DNA of 64,000 nt from Pseudo-nitzschia pungens. Lineage: Eukaryota > Bacillariophyta > Bacillariophyceae > Bacillariales > Bacillariaceae. The stretch spans positions 5,704,001-5,768,000 of the forward strand of contig CM074763.1 in NCBI GenBank assembly GCA_037355855.1. Reading direction: 5' to 3'. Positions 55,101 through 64,000 of this stretch are shown here, piece by piece. The notes below the pieces were generated by a model. The model ran no database searches, was not told the origin of the DNA, and saw only the letters and a program-made list of their open reading frames with translations. The translations under genes were made by a program, and so were the position numbers. The stretch's first letter is position 1. Each line of letters begins with the position of its first letter.

Positions 55101-56321
55101 ATGGTCCACGCCAAAAAGGGGGATTTCGACACTGCCATGCAATTCTTTCGCGAGGCCATGGCACTCTTGGAAGCCTGTGAACAGCAGCAGCAGCAGCAGC
55201 AACCACCAAGTACCGCCGAATCAGCTGCAGTTATCGACCCATCGTCCGACAGTTCGTTCGATGGCATGAATACCAGCAATCCCCAAGCCGCGCTGACGAT
55301 CCGCGAGACCAAGGCCTCAATTCTTACCCGGATCGCCAGTATCCATCTGAAGACAGGAGCCCTGGACGACGCCATGGAGGCTTACCGGCAGGCCTACGAT
55401 CTAACGGTGCAAAACAAGGGAAATACAACCCATCATCCGGAGATTGCCGGTATCCTGCACTACATTGGAGGAATTTACCACAAGCGGGGGTGAGTACGAG
55501 CAGGAATATAACTTTGGCTACCAGGATTATGTATTGCGTGTTGTGTATTGTGCATTGCGTATTGTGCATGAGATAATGAAACCAGGAACGAATCCCCGCA
55601 CATAGCCTCACCCTTCCGTTTAACTTATTTTGATTTCTTCTTTTCTCTCCTATTCAAACTCAACTCGACTCGACTCGAATCTGATCAAATCCAATAATCC
55701 AATCCAATCCAACGCTTGGTTTGCAATGCTAACAGCGAATACGAAGAAGCCATGTCGTGCTACCAGGAATCGATCCGCATCTACCACGCCACACTCGGCA
55801 GCGACCACCCCACCGTGGCCGGAACCCTGGTGATGGTAGGAAGCATCCACTACAAGCGGCGGCACCTCGACAGCGCCATGATGTTCTACAAGGAGGCTCT
55901 GAGACTCAACCGGGACGCCTACGGAATGCATCACCCAGACGTGGCCCCCATTCTCAAAAGCATCGGGACCATCCTAACCAAGAAGGGTAGCTACCAGGAA
56001 GCCTACGACCTCTTTCGGGACGTGCTCGGCGTGAAGATCGCGGTCCATGGGACGGACCATCCCGAGGTGGCATCGGCATACAAATCGCTGGGCAACGTCC
56101 ACTACAAGCTGGGAGAGCTGGGTGACGCCGAGCGGCAGTACCGGCACGCGCTCTCGATCTATCGCAAGTGCAAGGGAGACGACCACCCCGACACGGTGGG
56201 GGCCAAGACCACTATCGAGCACCTGCGATACTGGATGCGGGAGAGAGATCAGCAACAGCAACAACAGCAGCAGCAACAGCGACAGTCGCAACGCAGTAGC
56301 GGCGGTGACGAGCGCAGCTAG
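52200..56321 (+). CDS. Large TPR protein, kinesin-light-chain-like repeats (two exons)
   Basis: The exons are 52200-55489 and 55736-56321, giving 1291 aa. The donor (AAGCGGGG|GTGAGT) and acceptor (CTAACAG|CGAATAC) join in phase 2 to read YHKRGEYEEAMSCYQ, which restores a TPR. The ATG has A at -3. From the N-terminus: a Ser/Asn tail; TPR at about 117-150 (YEDAMDAFTEALREK); an RS/KS region (about 175-215); TPR at about 275-315 (NIGTVHSLRGEQDEAMRYF); a long Ser/Asn/Thr linker; then a C-terminal block of about eight to nine TPRs from about 782 (MGSVHYRLGNRNDELEAYQ, GNVKNRVGELDAALVKYVQA, YKSLGNVHYKLGELGDAERQ). The HPxVAxxL and GxxHYKxGxxxxA spacing is that of ~42-residue kinesin-light-chain-type TPRs. 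It ends in poly-Gln. Such proteins are cytosolic adaptors. No KLC heptad region or other enzymatic domain was seen, so motor cargo binding is only one option. Confidence 0.87.
55490..55735 (+). other. Intron of the TPR gene
   Basis: 246 bp, GTGAGT...GCTAACAG, phase 2. A pyrimidine-rich stretch (about 55629-55655) and CGACTCGACTCG lie before the acceptor. An ATG inside the intron (55716) opens a false start for exon 2. Confidence 0.85.
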
Positions 56322-57417
56322 TGGGCGGGCACGTTGTGTGTGATACGGATGGAAATCGATATGGATATGGATATGGTACATGGAAATGTTAAACTTTGTT
56401 GAACTGTTGAACATTTGGGTGTATCCAGACATCTGATTGAAATCCAATTCAAATCCGAATCGGATCTCTCCCTGCGCCAATTGTAAAATACTACCAAAGC
56501 ACATGAGCATCCACATCCATTAACATCCGCATTTGCATTCACATTTCACATAACGATAAACATCCACGACAAGCTACAGGATTGGTATGAAACAAACAAC
56601 GCTAGATGGTTCGAAACAGTACAATAGAAGACAATGCCAATTTCTGGTTCACTCGTTGCCGAACTGGACGGAGACTAGTACTACGACACACAAGTACTAG
56701 TGAGCAAAGAAAACAGAGTGTTTCGTTGGGGTCTGTTCCAAAACCTCGCCACCACTGAACTACATGTCTTGACCGATCATTCGAAAGCGATACGATTCAC
56801 ACGCCATTTCTACTACGACTATAGACTATTAAAATGACTACTAATTGTAAATTGATGCTACCATAAAACATTATCCGGTTCTAGTTGCATCCGACTATTA
56901 CTTGTAGTAGTACTAGTACTATAAGGAACGAATGGCCTCTCCCTCCTTCCATCTTCTTTGAGGACCGCCACGAAAGTTATCCACGGATCCAAATCGCAAA
57001 TCCTCCCCTCATTCTCGCGGCACTTGATCGTTCACCATGGCACGAGGAGCACACGCACACGCACACGCCCATTCACAATGTGGGATGCACCTGCCAAACT
57101 CACAACAGTTGCAACAGCAACAGCAACAGCGACAACGACAGCGATAGCGAACAAGAAGTATAAGTATTGATGACTGTATCATCAACTTGACGTGCGTGTG
57201 ATGTACCGTTGCGCTGAGATCATAACGAATAACGCGATCACAATAGTACAACTAAGGTTTACTACCTACCTCACAATTACTCGTTTGTGCGAAATACGTA
57301 AGGTTACCGTAGTACTAATTAGAGCTTACTTGATTTCAAAAAAATTGGGAATCGAAGAAATACGTGTAGTGTGTATCAGGTACCAGTAAGGTTACGTACC
57401 GGTAACCTTACGGTGCC
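56322..57417. other. Spacer downstream of the TPR gene
   Basis: ATGGATATGGATATGG repeats at 56358-56376, CACACGCACACGC at 57050-57068 and CAACAG/CGACAG repeats at 57110-57150. GTAAGGTTACCGTAG is at 57298, and a palindrome-like GTAAGGTTACGTACCGGTAACCTTAC is at 57387-57412, immediately before the retroelement relic. Confidence 0.55.
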
Positions 57418-57849
57418 ATTGTGGATCTTCTCACTAGAGTTCGGAAGGGCCAGATCATTTCTCCATCATCCTACTCCCCTGCAATTGCTTCTGCTGTCAG
57501 GGCACAGAGGACAATTGGTTGGCACAACTGACTCCTTAGTACTAGTAGGTGGTCTCCTCGCTGGTATCAAATCCAGGCTGACTACTACTCGTCCCACATT
57601 GGAAGCAAGCGCTCCCCCAGATGTTGGGCTACAGCTATCATCCATCAGTTCTTTCTTACCTCCTGGGATCTTTGGACCTATAGGAATGAACGACTCCATG
57701 GTCCTGGGGGCACCCTTGACGCTGAACAACACCAATCTCTTGATGCTTCCATTTCCTCTGAATTGGCCATTGGTGCAGCTGGTGCCCCCCCCAGTCTCAC
57801 TCCCTTTTACAAACCCCTTTCCAACAAGTCCTACAAGGCTACACCCTGA
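57418..57849 (+). pseudogene. Decayed retroelement-type ORF fragment
   Basis: One frame reads through with a single internal stop (TGA at 57529) and ends at TGA 57847-57849. It encodes IVDLLTRVRKGQIISPSSYS, then AVRAQRTIGWHN, the stop, then SRWSPRWYQIQADYYSSHIG, KRSPRCWATAIIHQFFLTSW and DLWTYRNERLHG. The pattern AxxAQxxIGWxxxL...S.xW...Q..YY......RSPxxWA..(I/V)I...W..W.xRN..LH is familiar from repetitive ORFs in diatom genomes, usually downstream of reverse-transcriptase-like sequence (family knowledge from memory, not searched). There is no upstream RT domain and no ATG, so this is a truncated relic. The longer open frames on either strand here are shadows. Confidence 0.6.
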
Positions 57850-58149
57850 CTGCCAAGAGGCTGTGGCTTGCAACCATCCACCTTGTCAGGAAGCAGTATG
57901 CAGCACCTGCACCCCCGGTGCAGCCATACCGGACCTTAGGCGTCTAATAACTGATTTTCGACCATTTTGACCCGTTTCGACCACCCCCCTCCTTTTTTTT
58001 AGACGTTTTTAGCTCCAATATTTTTATTATTTGGAGCGAAATCGCCTTTCTTAAGCTCGAATTATTATTTTTTGGCTCCAAAAATTAATTTTTTGCTCCA
58101 AACTCGAATATTTGGGTCGAAAAATTAACAGCCGGGGTCGAACGTTGTT
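57850..58149. other. AT-rich spacer with TTTTTGGAGC words
   Basis: ATTATTTGGAGC, ATTTTTTGGCTCC and ATTTTTTGCTCC are repeated in both orientations between 58010 and 58105. This may be the 3' end of the element whose relic precedes it. Nothing coding. Confidence 0.4.
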
Positions 58150-59690
58150 GAACCACCATTAGGGTTAATGGTTGTAACGCTGTAGCGCTGTATCCCTGTA
58201 TCCCTGTAGCGCTGTAGCGCTGTAACGCTGTAGCGCTGGTGTATCCCCTTTATCGCTGTAGCGCTGTAGTGCAGTGCTAACTCCAAAGATACTAGGGTTG
58301 TCGCGTACGATTTGTACCAGTTGTACATACCCCGGGTATAGCATCCGCACTAATACAGTGTAGCTGAGTGCTACAAGGTTAGGGTTGCTAATGATAGTAC
58401 GAAATATTAGATATGTTAACCTACCATGCTACCATGCTAAGATACTATGCTACCGCAGGGGTCGGGTCACTGGTGTACAATATGTACTATGACCGGACGC
58501 CTGACCCAGACAGTTACCCAACGCGCTAGCACACCTTCGTTATTAAATAACGGGAGCTACCCTACTACGCTACTCCGTACGCTACCCGTATAATACAGTA
58601 CTGGAGCTACAGAGCTCTATTATCTACGAGTTATCAGAACGATACGATACAGAGCTGAGCTGCGCTGATCCCCTGTAGCACTGTATCCCCTGTAGCGCTG
58701 TATCCCCTGTAGCGCTGTATCCCCTACGCTACCCGTAGAATACAGTACTGGAGCTACAGAGCTCTGTTATTTTACGAGTTAGCGGAGAACTGTCACGATA
58801 CCGTACGATACAGAGCTGAGCTGCGCTCATCCCCTGTAGCGCTGTATCCCCTGTAACACTGTATCCCCTGTAGCGCTGTATCCCCTGTAGCGCTGTATCG
58901 CTGTATCCCTCCTGTATCCCTTCAGCGCTGTAGCGCTGTATCCCCTGCAGCGCTGTATCCCCTGTAGCGCTGTAGCAGCAACGCGTCGATAATACAGGGG
59001 GGGGGGGACAGCAAGCAGCAAGCAGCAAGCAGCAGCAACGCGTCGATAATACAGGGGGGGGGGGGACAGCAAGCAGCAAGCAGCAAGCAGCAGCAACGCG
59101 TCGATAATACAGGGGGGGGGGGACAGCAAGCAGCAAGCAGCAAGCAGCAGCAACGCGTCGATAATACAGGGGGGGGACTGCAAGCAGCAAGCACCAGCAG
59201 CAACGCGTCGATAATACAGGGGGGGGACTGTTTGGGCTGGGTATCCGGTCATGGTACATATTATACACCAATGACCCGACCCCGGCGGTAGCATAGTATC
59301 TTAGCATGGTATCATGGTAGGTTAGCATCTTTCAGTATCTCGTAGCCTTAGCAACCCTAACCCTGTATCGTAGCGCTGTATCCCCTGCAGCGCTGTAGCG
59401 CTGTATCCCCTGCTTAGTATGGATGCTACCAGAAGTTACTAGGGCCATCGCGTACGATTTGTACCAATCGTACGTACCCCGAGTAAAGCACCTATTATGG
59501 TGTAGCTAAATGCTACAGGGTTAGGGTTGCTAATGCTACGAGATACTGAAAGATGCTAACCTACCATGCTACCATGCTAAGATACTAGCTATGCTACCGC
59601 TGGGGTCGGGTCATTAGTGTATAATATGTACTATGACGGGATACCTGACCCAGACAGTTACCCAACGCGCTAACACACCTTTGAATCTAA
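58150..59690. repeat. Nested direct and inverted repeat locus
   Basis: Four layers are visible. (1) GCTGTAGCGCTGTATCCCCT arrays at 58164-58275, 58672-58716, 58830-58977 and 59368-59412. (2) A ~255-bp direct repeat, 58287-58545 and 59433-59685, sharing GCGTACGATTTGTACCA, GGTTAGGGTTGCTAATG and GACCCAGACAGTTACCCAAC. (3) An inverted partial copy of the same unit at 59225-59360. (4) A ~120-bp direct repeat, 58570-58690 and 58725-58845. Inside lies a five-copy ~57-bp array, listed separately. TTAGGGTT appears in the direct copies and AACCCTAACCCT in the inverted copy. No gene: the minus-strand frames here are repeat artefacts. Confidence 0.88.
58975..59226. repeat. ~57-bp tandem array, 5 copies
   Basis: The unit is ACGCGTCGATAATACAGG, followed by a poly-G run of variable length (about 7-14) and GACAGCAAGCAGCAAGCAGC. 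Units start at 58981, 59038, 59096, 59153 and 59203. The poly-G runs are likely to vary between individuals or reads. Confidence 0.92.
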
Positions 59691-60603
59691 TTTGAGAACT
59701 GCGGTGCAGTCTTTAGTTAGGAAGCATTGGATTGGTGAGTGCTAATGCTACTAATGTAAAATGATGCGGGAATGATTGTTATAATGAGCAAGTGGATGCC
59801 AATACTAACAAGCACATTGTTACCGATATATCGTTCCTGTTACAGATGACTTCAAGAAGGCCAAAACAAGGAGAAACGAATGGGTCGTGCCCGAAGGATT
59901 TCCTGGCATGCTAAAGCTTATAGAGACGGAGGATGATGATGCTCCCGTCCTGCATCCGAGCTATAGGAAGAAGGAAGGAGCAGATGACTTTTATTATTTT
60001 GCGACCCGCATCTTGGCTGCATTCATGCCATCGGTTTTTTCCCCAACATGGCAAAAAACAAAATTGATTGGTGAAATATATTCCGTGAGTGATGAGGCAT
60101 TTGCACTGGTGATAATTCATAACGAATATGCAAGATGGGTGAATTACTTGGAAAGAGTTGATGACAAAAGTATTCCTGAGGTTAGCAAAAAATATTGTGA
60201 CCCGAGAAGTGGAAACGAGGAGGGTTGGTCCGAAGCTGGAATAGAAATGTATGAAAGAGTGTGTGAAGAACTGATGGATATCCGCTTCCCTGGCTACAAC
60301 CTAGGGGGAAAAGAAGACAAAGACAAAGACGAGGAAGAAGACGAAGACGAGGAAGAAGACGAGGAAGACATCGAGGCAAGGGAAAAAGCAAAAATCGAGG
60401 CTAAAAAGCAAAAGGAAAAAGTGGTAGATTTTGAAATCGCCATAATGAGACGAATCAACATGGCTTCGAAACGAAAAGGTGGAGATGGAGGTGTGGCATT
60501 ACAATCAGATTCTGCTAGTAACAAGACAAAGAGAAAGAAGAGGAGAAAGCATATTGATCCAATAATGAGTAATGAGAGAAGGAAGTGTGACGGGCTAGCG
60601 TAG
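59674..60603 (+). CDS. 5'-truncated spliced gene, possible element-associated protein
   Basis: Two exon pieces, 59674-59734 and 59846-60603. The donor (GGATTG|GTGAGT) and acceptor (GTTACAG|ATGACTTC) join in phase 1 to read LVRKHWIDDFKKAKTRRNEW. No ATG exists in the first piece, which is open only from just after a TAA at the border of the repeat locus, so the 5' end is missing or upstream exons were lost. The body reads VPEGFPGMLKLIETED, FYYFATRILAAFMP, VSDEAFALVIIHNEYARWVN and GWSEAGIEMYERVCEELMD. An acidic Lys/Glu/Asp run follows (about 20 acidic residues) and then a basic tail (KTKRKKRRKH). The SDEAFxLLxxxNxxxRW...GW...G...F pattern resembles multicopy, uncharacterised proteins of algae that often travel with transposons; this is recall, not a search. 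It could also be a host nuclear protein. Confidence 0.5.
59735..59845 (+). other. Predicted intron
   Basis: 111 bp, GTGAGT...CCTGTTACAG, phase 1, with CTAAT words that could serve as branch points. Predicted only from consensus and frame continuity. Confidence 0.55.
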
Positions 60604-61027
60604 CTAGCAGTCACGATTGAATAATTAACCGAATCCCATATGGGAATCAAAAATTATATATTCAGTCATGAATACATTTCGATATGTGTTCTAACTATTA
60701 TGGTCGAGTCCCAGATTAGGATATATGCCTAATCGTGGGAACCGACAATGAATCAACATTTATGGCAGAGCATGCCAAAGTGTGGCTATGCTCGCGACCT
60801 CGAAATTTTATATGTTTCCATTCTCAATTCGCTTAACAATATCTCGTAAAGTATCTAAACATTTATAATTTACATACTACTCCGAAATTTCTACTCTAGA
60901 CCGTAACACAGTAATTACTGTTTGTGCTTTACAGTAGAAACAGTAGAATTCAGTACTGAAACAAAACAATCGAATAAACAACCATTATCCTCAACAACAG
61001 AGGCACCTTGTATCTCCAACAAGCAAC
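60604..61027. other. Spacer with hairpins
   Basis: TCCCATATGGGA, a perfect 12-bp palindrome, is at 60634-60645. An 11-pair hairpin (TCCCAGATTAGG...CCTAATCGTGGGA, loop ATATATG) is at 60709-60740. The last ~170 bp before 61028 may be the 5' leader of the Gag-like element. No LTR ends could be delimited. Confidence 0.5.
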
Positions 61028-62053
61028 ATGTCTGGTATCTACAGAGACCCCCCGATCACCTACAAGAGCTCGTTCGATCGGACCAAGCCCAAGCTCTTTA
61101 CCTTGTACAACGTCGATGACGAACGAACTGACAGTATGAAAGTCCCCCTGTTTACAGAAACAGGCGGCCTTGAAGAATTGCTCTTTGTGGAGGAGTCATT
61201 CAGGAACGCTGCCAGCTACCTTAGATTGCCAATTGACATCTACCTAACCCACTTCGGACGTTGTCTCACCACAGACGCCCAGACCAAATGGAATGACATG
61301 ATCAAGGACCCACTGAATCCCGAAGAATTCCAATACTCCCAAGATGAAATTGGGGGATATGAGCAAGCCTTCATTGACTTCACTCAGCTCTACTGCAATG
61401 CCAAAGATGCCCGGGACATCATGCACACCTATCTTCGAAGTCACGAATGCCGAAAGACGCCATCAGTTACATGCAAGGAACATGCTGAGCGCATTCTCAT
61501 ACTCATGAAATACACCCAAAAACTAGAAGGAAGCAGTGCGCCTCTTTCGAGAGTGGAGAAACTCACCATCCTCCTCCATTCCTTTCCCTCTACATGGATC
61601 GAAAGCTATGGCATGATGCACAGTGGAATCCAAGAAGACACGACAGTCTGACACATCGTGGACTACATGAGCTGTCACGAACGTCAAGCCAACAAGAAAA
61701 GCAACAGAAATAACAACAAACAGCAGAAGCGCTCGAACAACAACAACAACAACAACAACAGCTCTCGCAAGCGCAACTCCCATTCGAACCACAAAGGGTC
61801 CAACAACAACAACAAAAAGAAATCCAACCCCTGTCGAATCCCAGGCCATAATCATGATTGGTCTGAGTGTCCAAAGAACCGGTTTTTCAAGAACTACAAC
61901 AAGGGCTCCGGAAGCAACCAACCAACTGAGTCCTTCCATGCTCACACTCAGGCCCTCATGATTCCAGGAAGCAACGAGACCTTCCAAGCCCATATCAATG
62001 CAGCTCTGCCGTGCACCAGAATACAGTCACGAGTACGCGCGGGACTGGATTAA
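61028..62053 (+). pseudogene. Gag-like ORF of an LTR retrotransposon, in-frame TGA
   Basis: Starts with ATG at 61028 (GCAACATGTC). The first part (207 codons) carries a capsid-like helical region (FRNAASYLRLPIDIYLTHFG, YEQAFIDFTQLYCNAKDARD, ILILMKYTQKLEG, LTILLHSFPSTWIESYGMM). A TGA at 61649-61651 interrupts, and the same frame continues (HIVDYMSCHERQ) through Asn/Lys/Arg-rich nucleocapsid-like sequence. A zinc-knuckle-like motif, CRIPGHNHDWSECPKN (C-x4-H-x-H-x-W-x2-C), follows, with the final stop at 62051-62053. This layout is typical of Gag from diatom LTR elements. No protease, integrase or reverse transcriptase follows, so the copy is truncated or Gag-only. TGA-C could allow some readthrough, but an inactivating mutation is simpler. 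Confidence 0.72.
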
Positions 62054-62944
62054 GGATAAGGATAAAAACAATCGGCGAGTCGACAGAATCGCTGATTCGG
62101 AGAGCTCTTAGAACTGTAGCAAATAGACTAACCAATAGAGCTCACAATTTGCATATCACTACTACTTTCTAATCACTAGTAGACCCGGGGTATGGCATGA
62201 TTTTAAAATCAAGCTGAGCGCTAAAGACCATGAGCAAGGGAAGGGACCGATCGGCCGACAAGCCGACGGGACCGAAGAACTGCTGAAAATGGAGGCGCAG
62301 AGAAGCAAAAACAGGGAGAAGGATATCCAGTGTCTGCAGCACAAGGAAGACCGACCCCAGCAACTGTTAGCGCCCAAAGAGGGGAGCAGCAGCAGCAACA
62401 GAGACACCTAAGTACCTAAACAGGACCATGGTCGACAACAGAAATAATCGAAAAACACGAAAACATGTACCGAAAAAGTGACACATAAATCAGTGAGTGG
62501 ACTAATTGGACCAACATTGAGTGGATGGACAGACCGAAAAGCGTATGCCAACCACAACCGTAACATACGGATATCCGGAAAGGTATATAATGAATACCCA
62601 AACACCACTAATCCCACGGGACAGCGGGAAGTGGGACCGGCCCGGTGAACGCTTAACACAGAAGCAACGCCGGAGAACCACGGGAATCGAATCCCACAAA
62701 ACAAAAACAGAAACAACTCCGGGGAACCACAGGATTCCCGTGAATTAAAGAGAGAAACAACTCCCACCACTGGACAAACCAGGGGGAAAATCAGTTACAA
62801 CACGAGTTATCACGAGAAACAGTACAAATCCAGCAAAAAGACTGGAGGAACTGAGCAATCACTTTTACTCAGTTTCAACACAAAACAAACAAAGATAACA
62901 GAAATACTGTAACTAAACTAAACTAAAATAAAAACTGATTAACC
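62054..62944. other. Spacer or leader between two Gag-like ORFs
   Basis: No supported gene. Repeated blocks AGAAGCAACGCCGGAGAACC (62661) and AGAAACAACTCCGGGGAACC (62709) occur within the last 300 bp. A/C-rich sequence with CTAAACTAAACTAAAA (62913-62930) leads into the next ATG, as expected for a retroelement leader. Neither an LTR nor a primer-binding site could be identified with confidence. Confidence 0.5.
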
Positions 62945-64000
62945 ATGGCGGCTAAAGGAAACAAACTGAAGCCCTTTAACATCGTTCGGGAGGATTGGCC
63001 AGACGACGCCACCACCGTAAAGATGAATGTAGACAGTGAACAGGGTGGAATCGCATTCAGCGACTACCTGAAAGTCCTCAATGGTACTGAAAGACCAGAA
63101 CTCTTCCTTATCTGGAAGAGAGACTTTGACCAGAAAATTGCTGGCAATGACAAACTAAACGGAGACCAGAAATTGGAGGTTCTACAGAGAATTCTCTCCA
63201 TTGAGGCACTCGGACTTGTCCAACGGACGCTCGCTCGGACCTACTTGGCCGAACCAACCCACAAGGTCCATCACACCAGACGCGTGCAGAAAAAGATCCA
63301 GGAGATCGAACAAAGGGACCAAGCAAACATCCTGCTATCAATGGGGCAAGACGCCACCGAAACTCCCACGGGAACCCCCAAGGAGACGGCAAAGGAGAAA
63401 CCTCCAAACGCCGACAAAACCGACACAGCCACGGCGAGATCGGACAAAGAAGCGGAGACCGACAATCTCGAGTCTCCAATCCCAAAGAAAAAGGTCGCAA
63501 GCGCCCTCATCCAGTACTACCAATCCCAGGAGTACAGAAAGGATGTCATCGAGGAATGCATGCATGCCCTCAAGCTCAAAATTTTTGGCAATGACCAACA
63601 CGGCAAGCGCTCGTATATCGTCCTCCGCCGGTTCATGCGAGGCATGCGCGTCGACCTCAAACATGGCATTAGAGCCTGGGCCAATCGAATAGCCGAACTC
63701 CAAAGCTACCTCCCAGATTGCCTCTGGGAATGTGGCAGTGACCAAATGGAAACACCAAGAAGTTTCACCCAAGGAGAATTGAAGGAAATCTTGGATTCCA
63801 ACATGACCCACTCCCAACGCGAGAAACTGGAGCACATTAGTTGGGACCTCTATACCCACTCCTTTAACACCACTATCGACAAGCTCGAAAACCTGGAAAT
63901 CACCATCCGGAAGGAAGCAGTAATGCAACAACGCATCACCGACCTCGAAAAGCAGACCGGTGTCACCAAGAAGCCCACCAAGGCCGCATCTGGGGGGGGA
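62945..64000 (+). CDS. Second Gag-like ORF, truncated by window end
   Basis: Open from an ATG in strong context (TTAACCATGGCG) to the last base: 352 codons, no stop. Residues 1-30 include KPFNIVREDWPDDATT. A helical N-terminal part follows (FSDYLKVLNGTERPELFLIW, KLEVLQRILSIEALGL), then a Lys/Glu/Thr linker, then a second helical domain (ALIQYYQSQEYRKDVIEE, RSYIVLRRFMRGMRVDLKHG). A stretch YLPDCLWECGSDQ then SFTQGELKEILDSNM then HISWDLYTHSFNTTIDKLEN matches the capsid pattern I recall from diatom and other stramenopile LTR-element Gags (YLP...G....(F/L)..EL..IL......W...Y.HSF..T...L). A coiled coil ends the visible part. It differs from the Gag at 61028, so two elements lie in tandem or nested. 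The pol region should follow beyond 64000. Confidence 0.68.
   Translation, partial: MAAKGNKLKPFNIVREDWPDDATTVKMNVDSEQGGIAFSDYLKVLNGTERPELFLIWKRDFDQKIAGNDKLNGDQKLEVLQRILSIEALGLVQRTLARTYLAEPTHKVHHTRRVQKKIQEIEQRDQANILLSMGQDATETPTGTPKETAKEKPPNADKTDTATARSDKEAETDNLESPIPKKKVASALIQYYQSQEYRKDVIEECMHALKLKIFGNDQHGKRSYIVLRRFMRGMRVDLKHGIRAWANRIAELQSYLPDCLWECGSDQMETPRSFTQGELKEILDSNMTHSQREKLEHISWDLYTHSFNTTIDKLENLEITIRKEAVMQQRITDLEKQTGVTKKPTKAASGGG

Noticed and set aside
58729..59328. Minus frame with YYRRVAAACCLLLAVPP repeats
   Set aside because: Translation of the 57-bp array; no ATG-led unique sequence.

Overview
The window looks like nuclear DNA of a diatom, probably a pennate one. This is an inference. 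Genes are intron-poor with GT-AG introns of 111-350 bp and starts in A/G-at-minus-3 contexts. Coding regions are GC-balanced and set in AT-rich, microsatellite-filled spacers. The protein types also fit: a 7TM receptor-like protein, a kinesin-light-chain-like TPR protein, a secreted Cys-rich protein, many long low-complexity proteins, and two LTR-retrotransposon Gag-like ORFs. The species cannot be named from this sequence. No rRNA, tRNA or CRISPR was seen.

Layout. 1-4.3 kb is an island of about 20 different microsatellites with no credible gene. 4.36-19.48 kb holds four long, intronless genes for disordered proteins of unknown function (+,-,+,-, i.e. two convergent pairs). A five-copy ~75-bp tandem repeat lies between the first pair. 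22.5-24.5 kb is a two-exon 7TM receptor-like gene (-). 29.1-30.3 kb is a two-TM plus coiled-coil protein whose membrane segment resembles a bacterial protein family (+). 31.7-32.9 kb is a two-exon secreted Cys-rich protein (-). 36.7-37.2 kb is a small Cys-containing protein (+). 39.1-41.7 kb and 43.7-44.9 kb are two more disordered, RS-repeat-containing proteins (-); the second runs into a 500-N assembly gap.

44.9-52.2 kb is gene-free satellite-like DNA: a CCCCAA-type array, a ~38-bp array, a degenerate 'GATCCCGGTCTTTCG' family and a 19-bp CTACAGCAGCA array. 52.2-56.3 kb is a two-exon TPR protein of 1291 aa (+).

From 57.4 kb to the end the window is dominated by mobile-element DNA. It contains a broken retroelement-type ORF relic, a locus of nested direct and inverted repeats with short telomere-like words, a 5'-truncated spliced gene of a probably element-associated family, a Gag-like ORF with an in-frame TGA, and a second Gag-like ORF that runs off the window at 64000.

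The genes do not form an obvious pathway. The strongest positional theme is six long, low-complexity, signal-less proteins within 41 kb. Intergenic DNA is marked by recurring short words (GTAAGGTTAC and its complement, TACCGGTA, ACTAGTAGTACT) that I did not notice inside the long genes.
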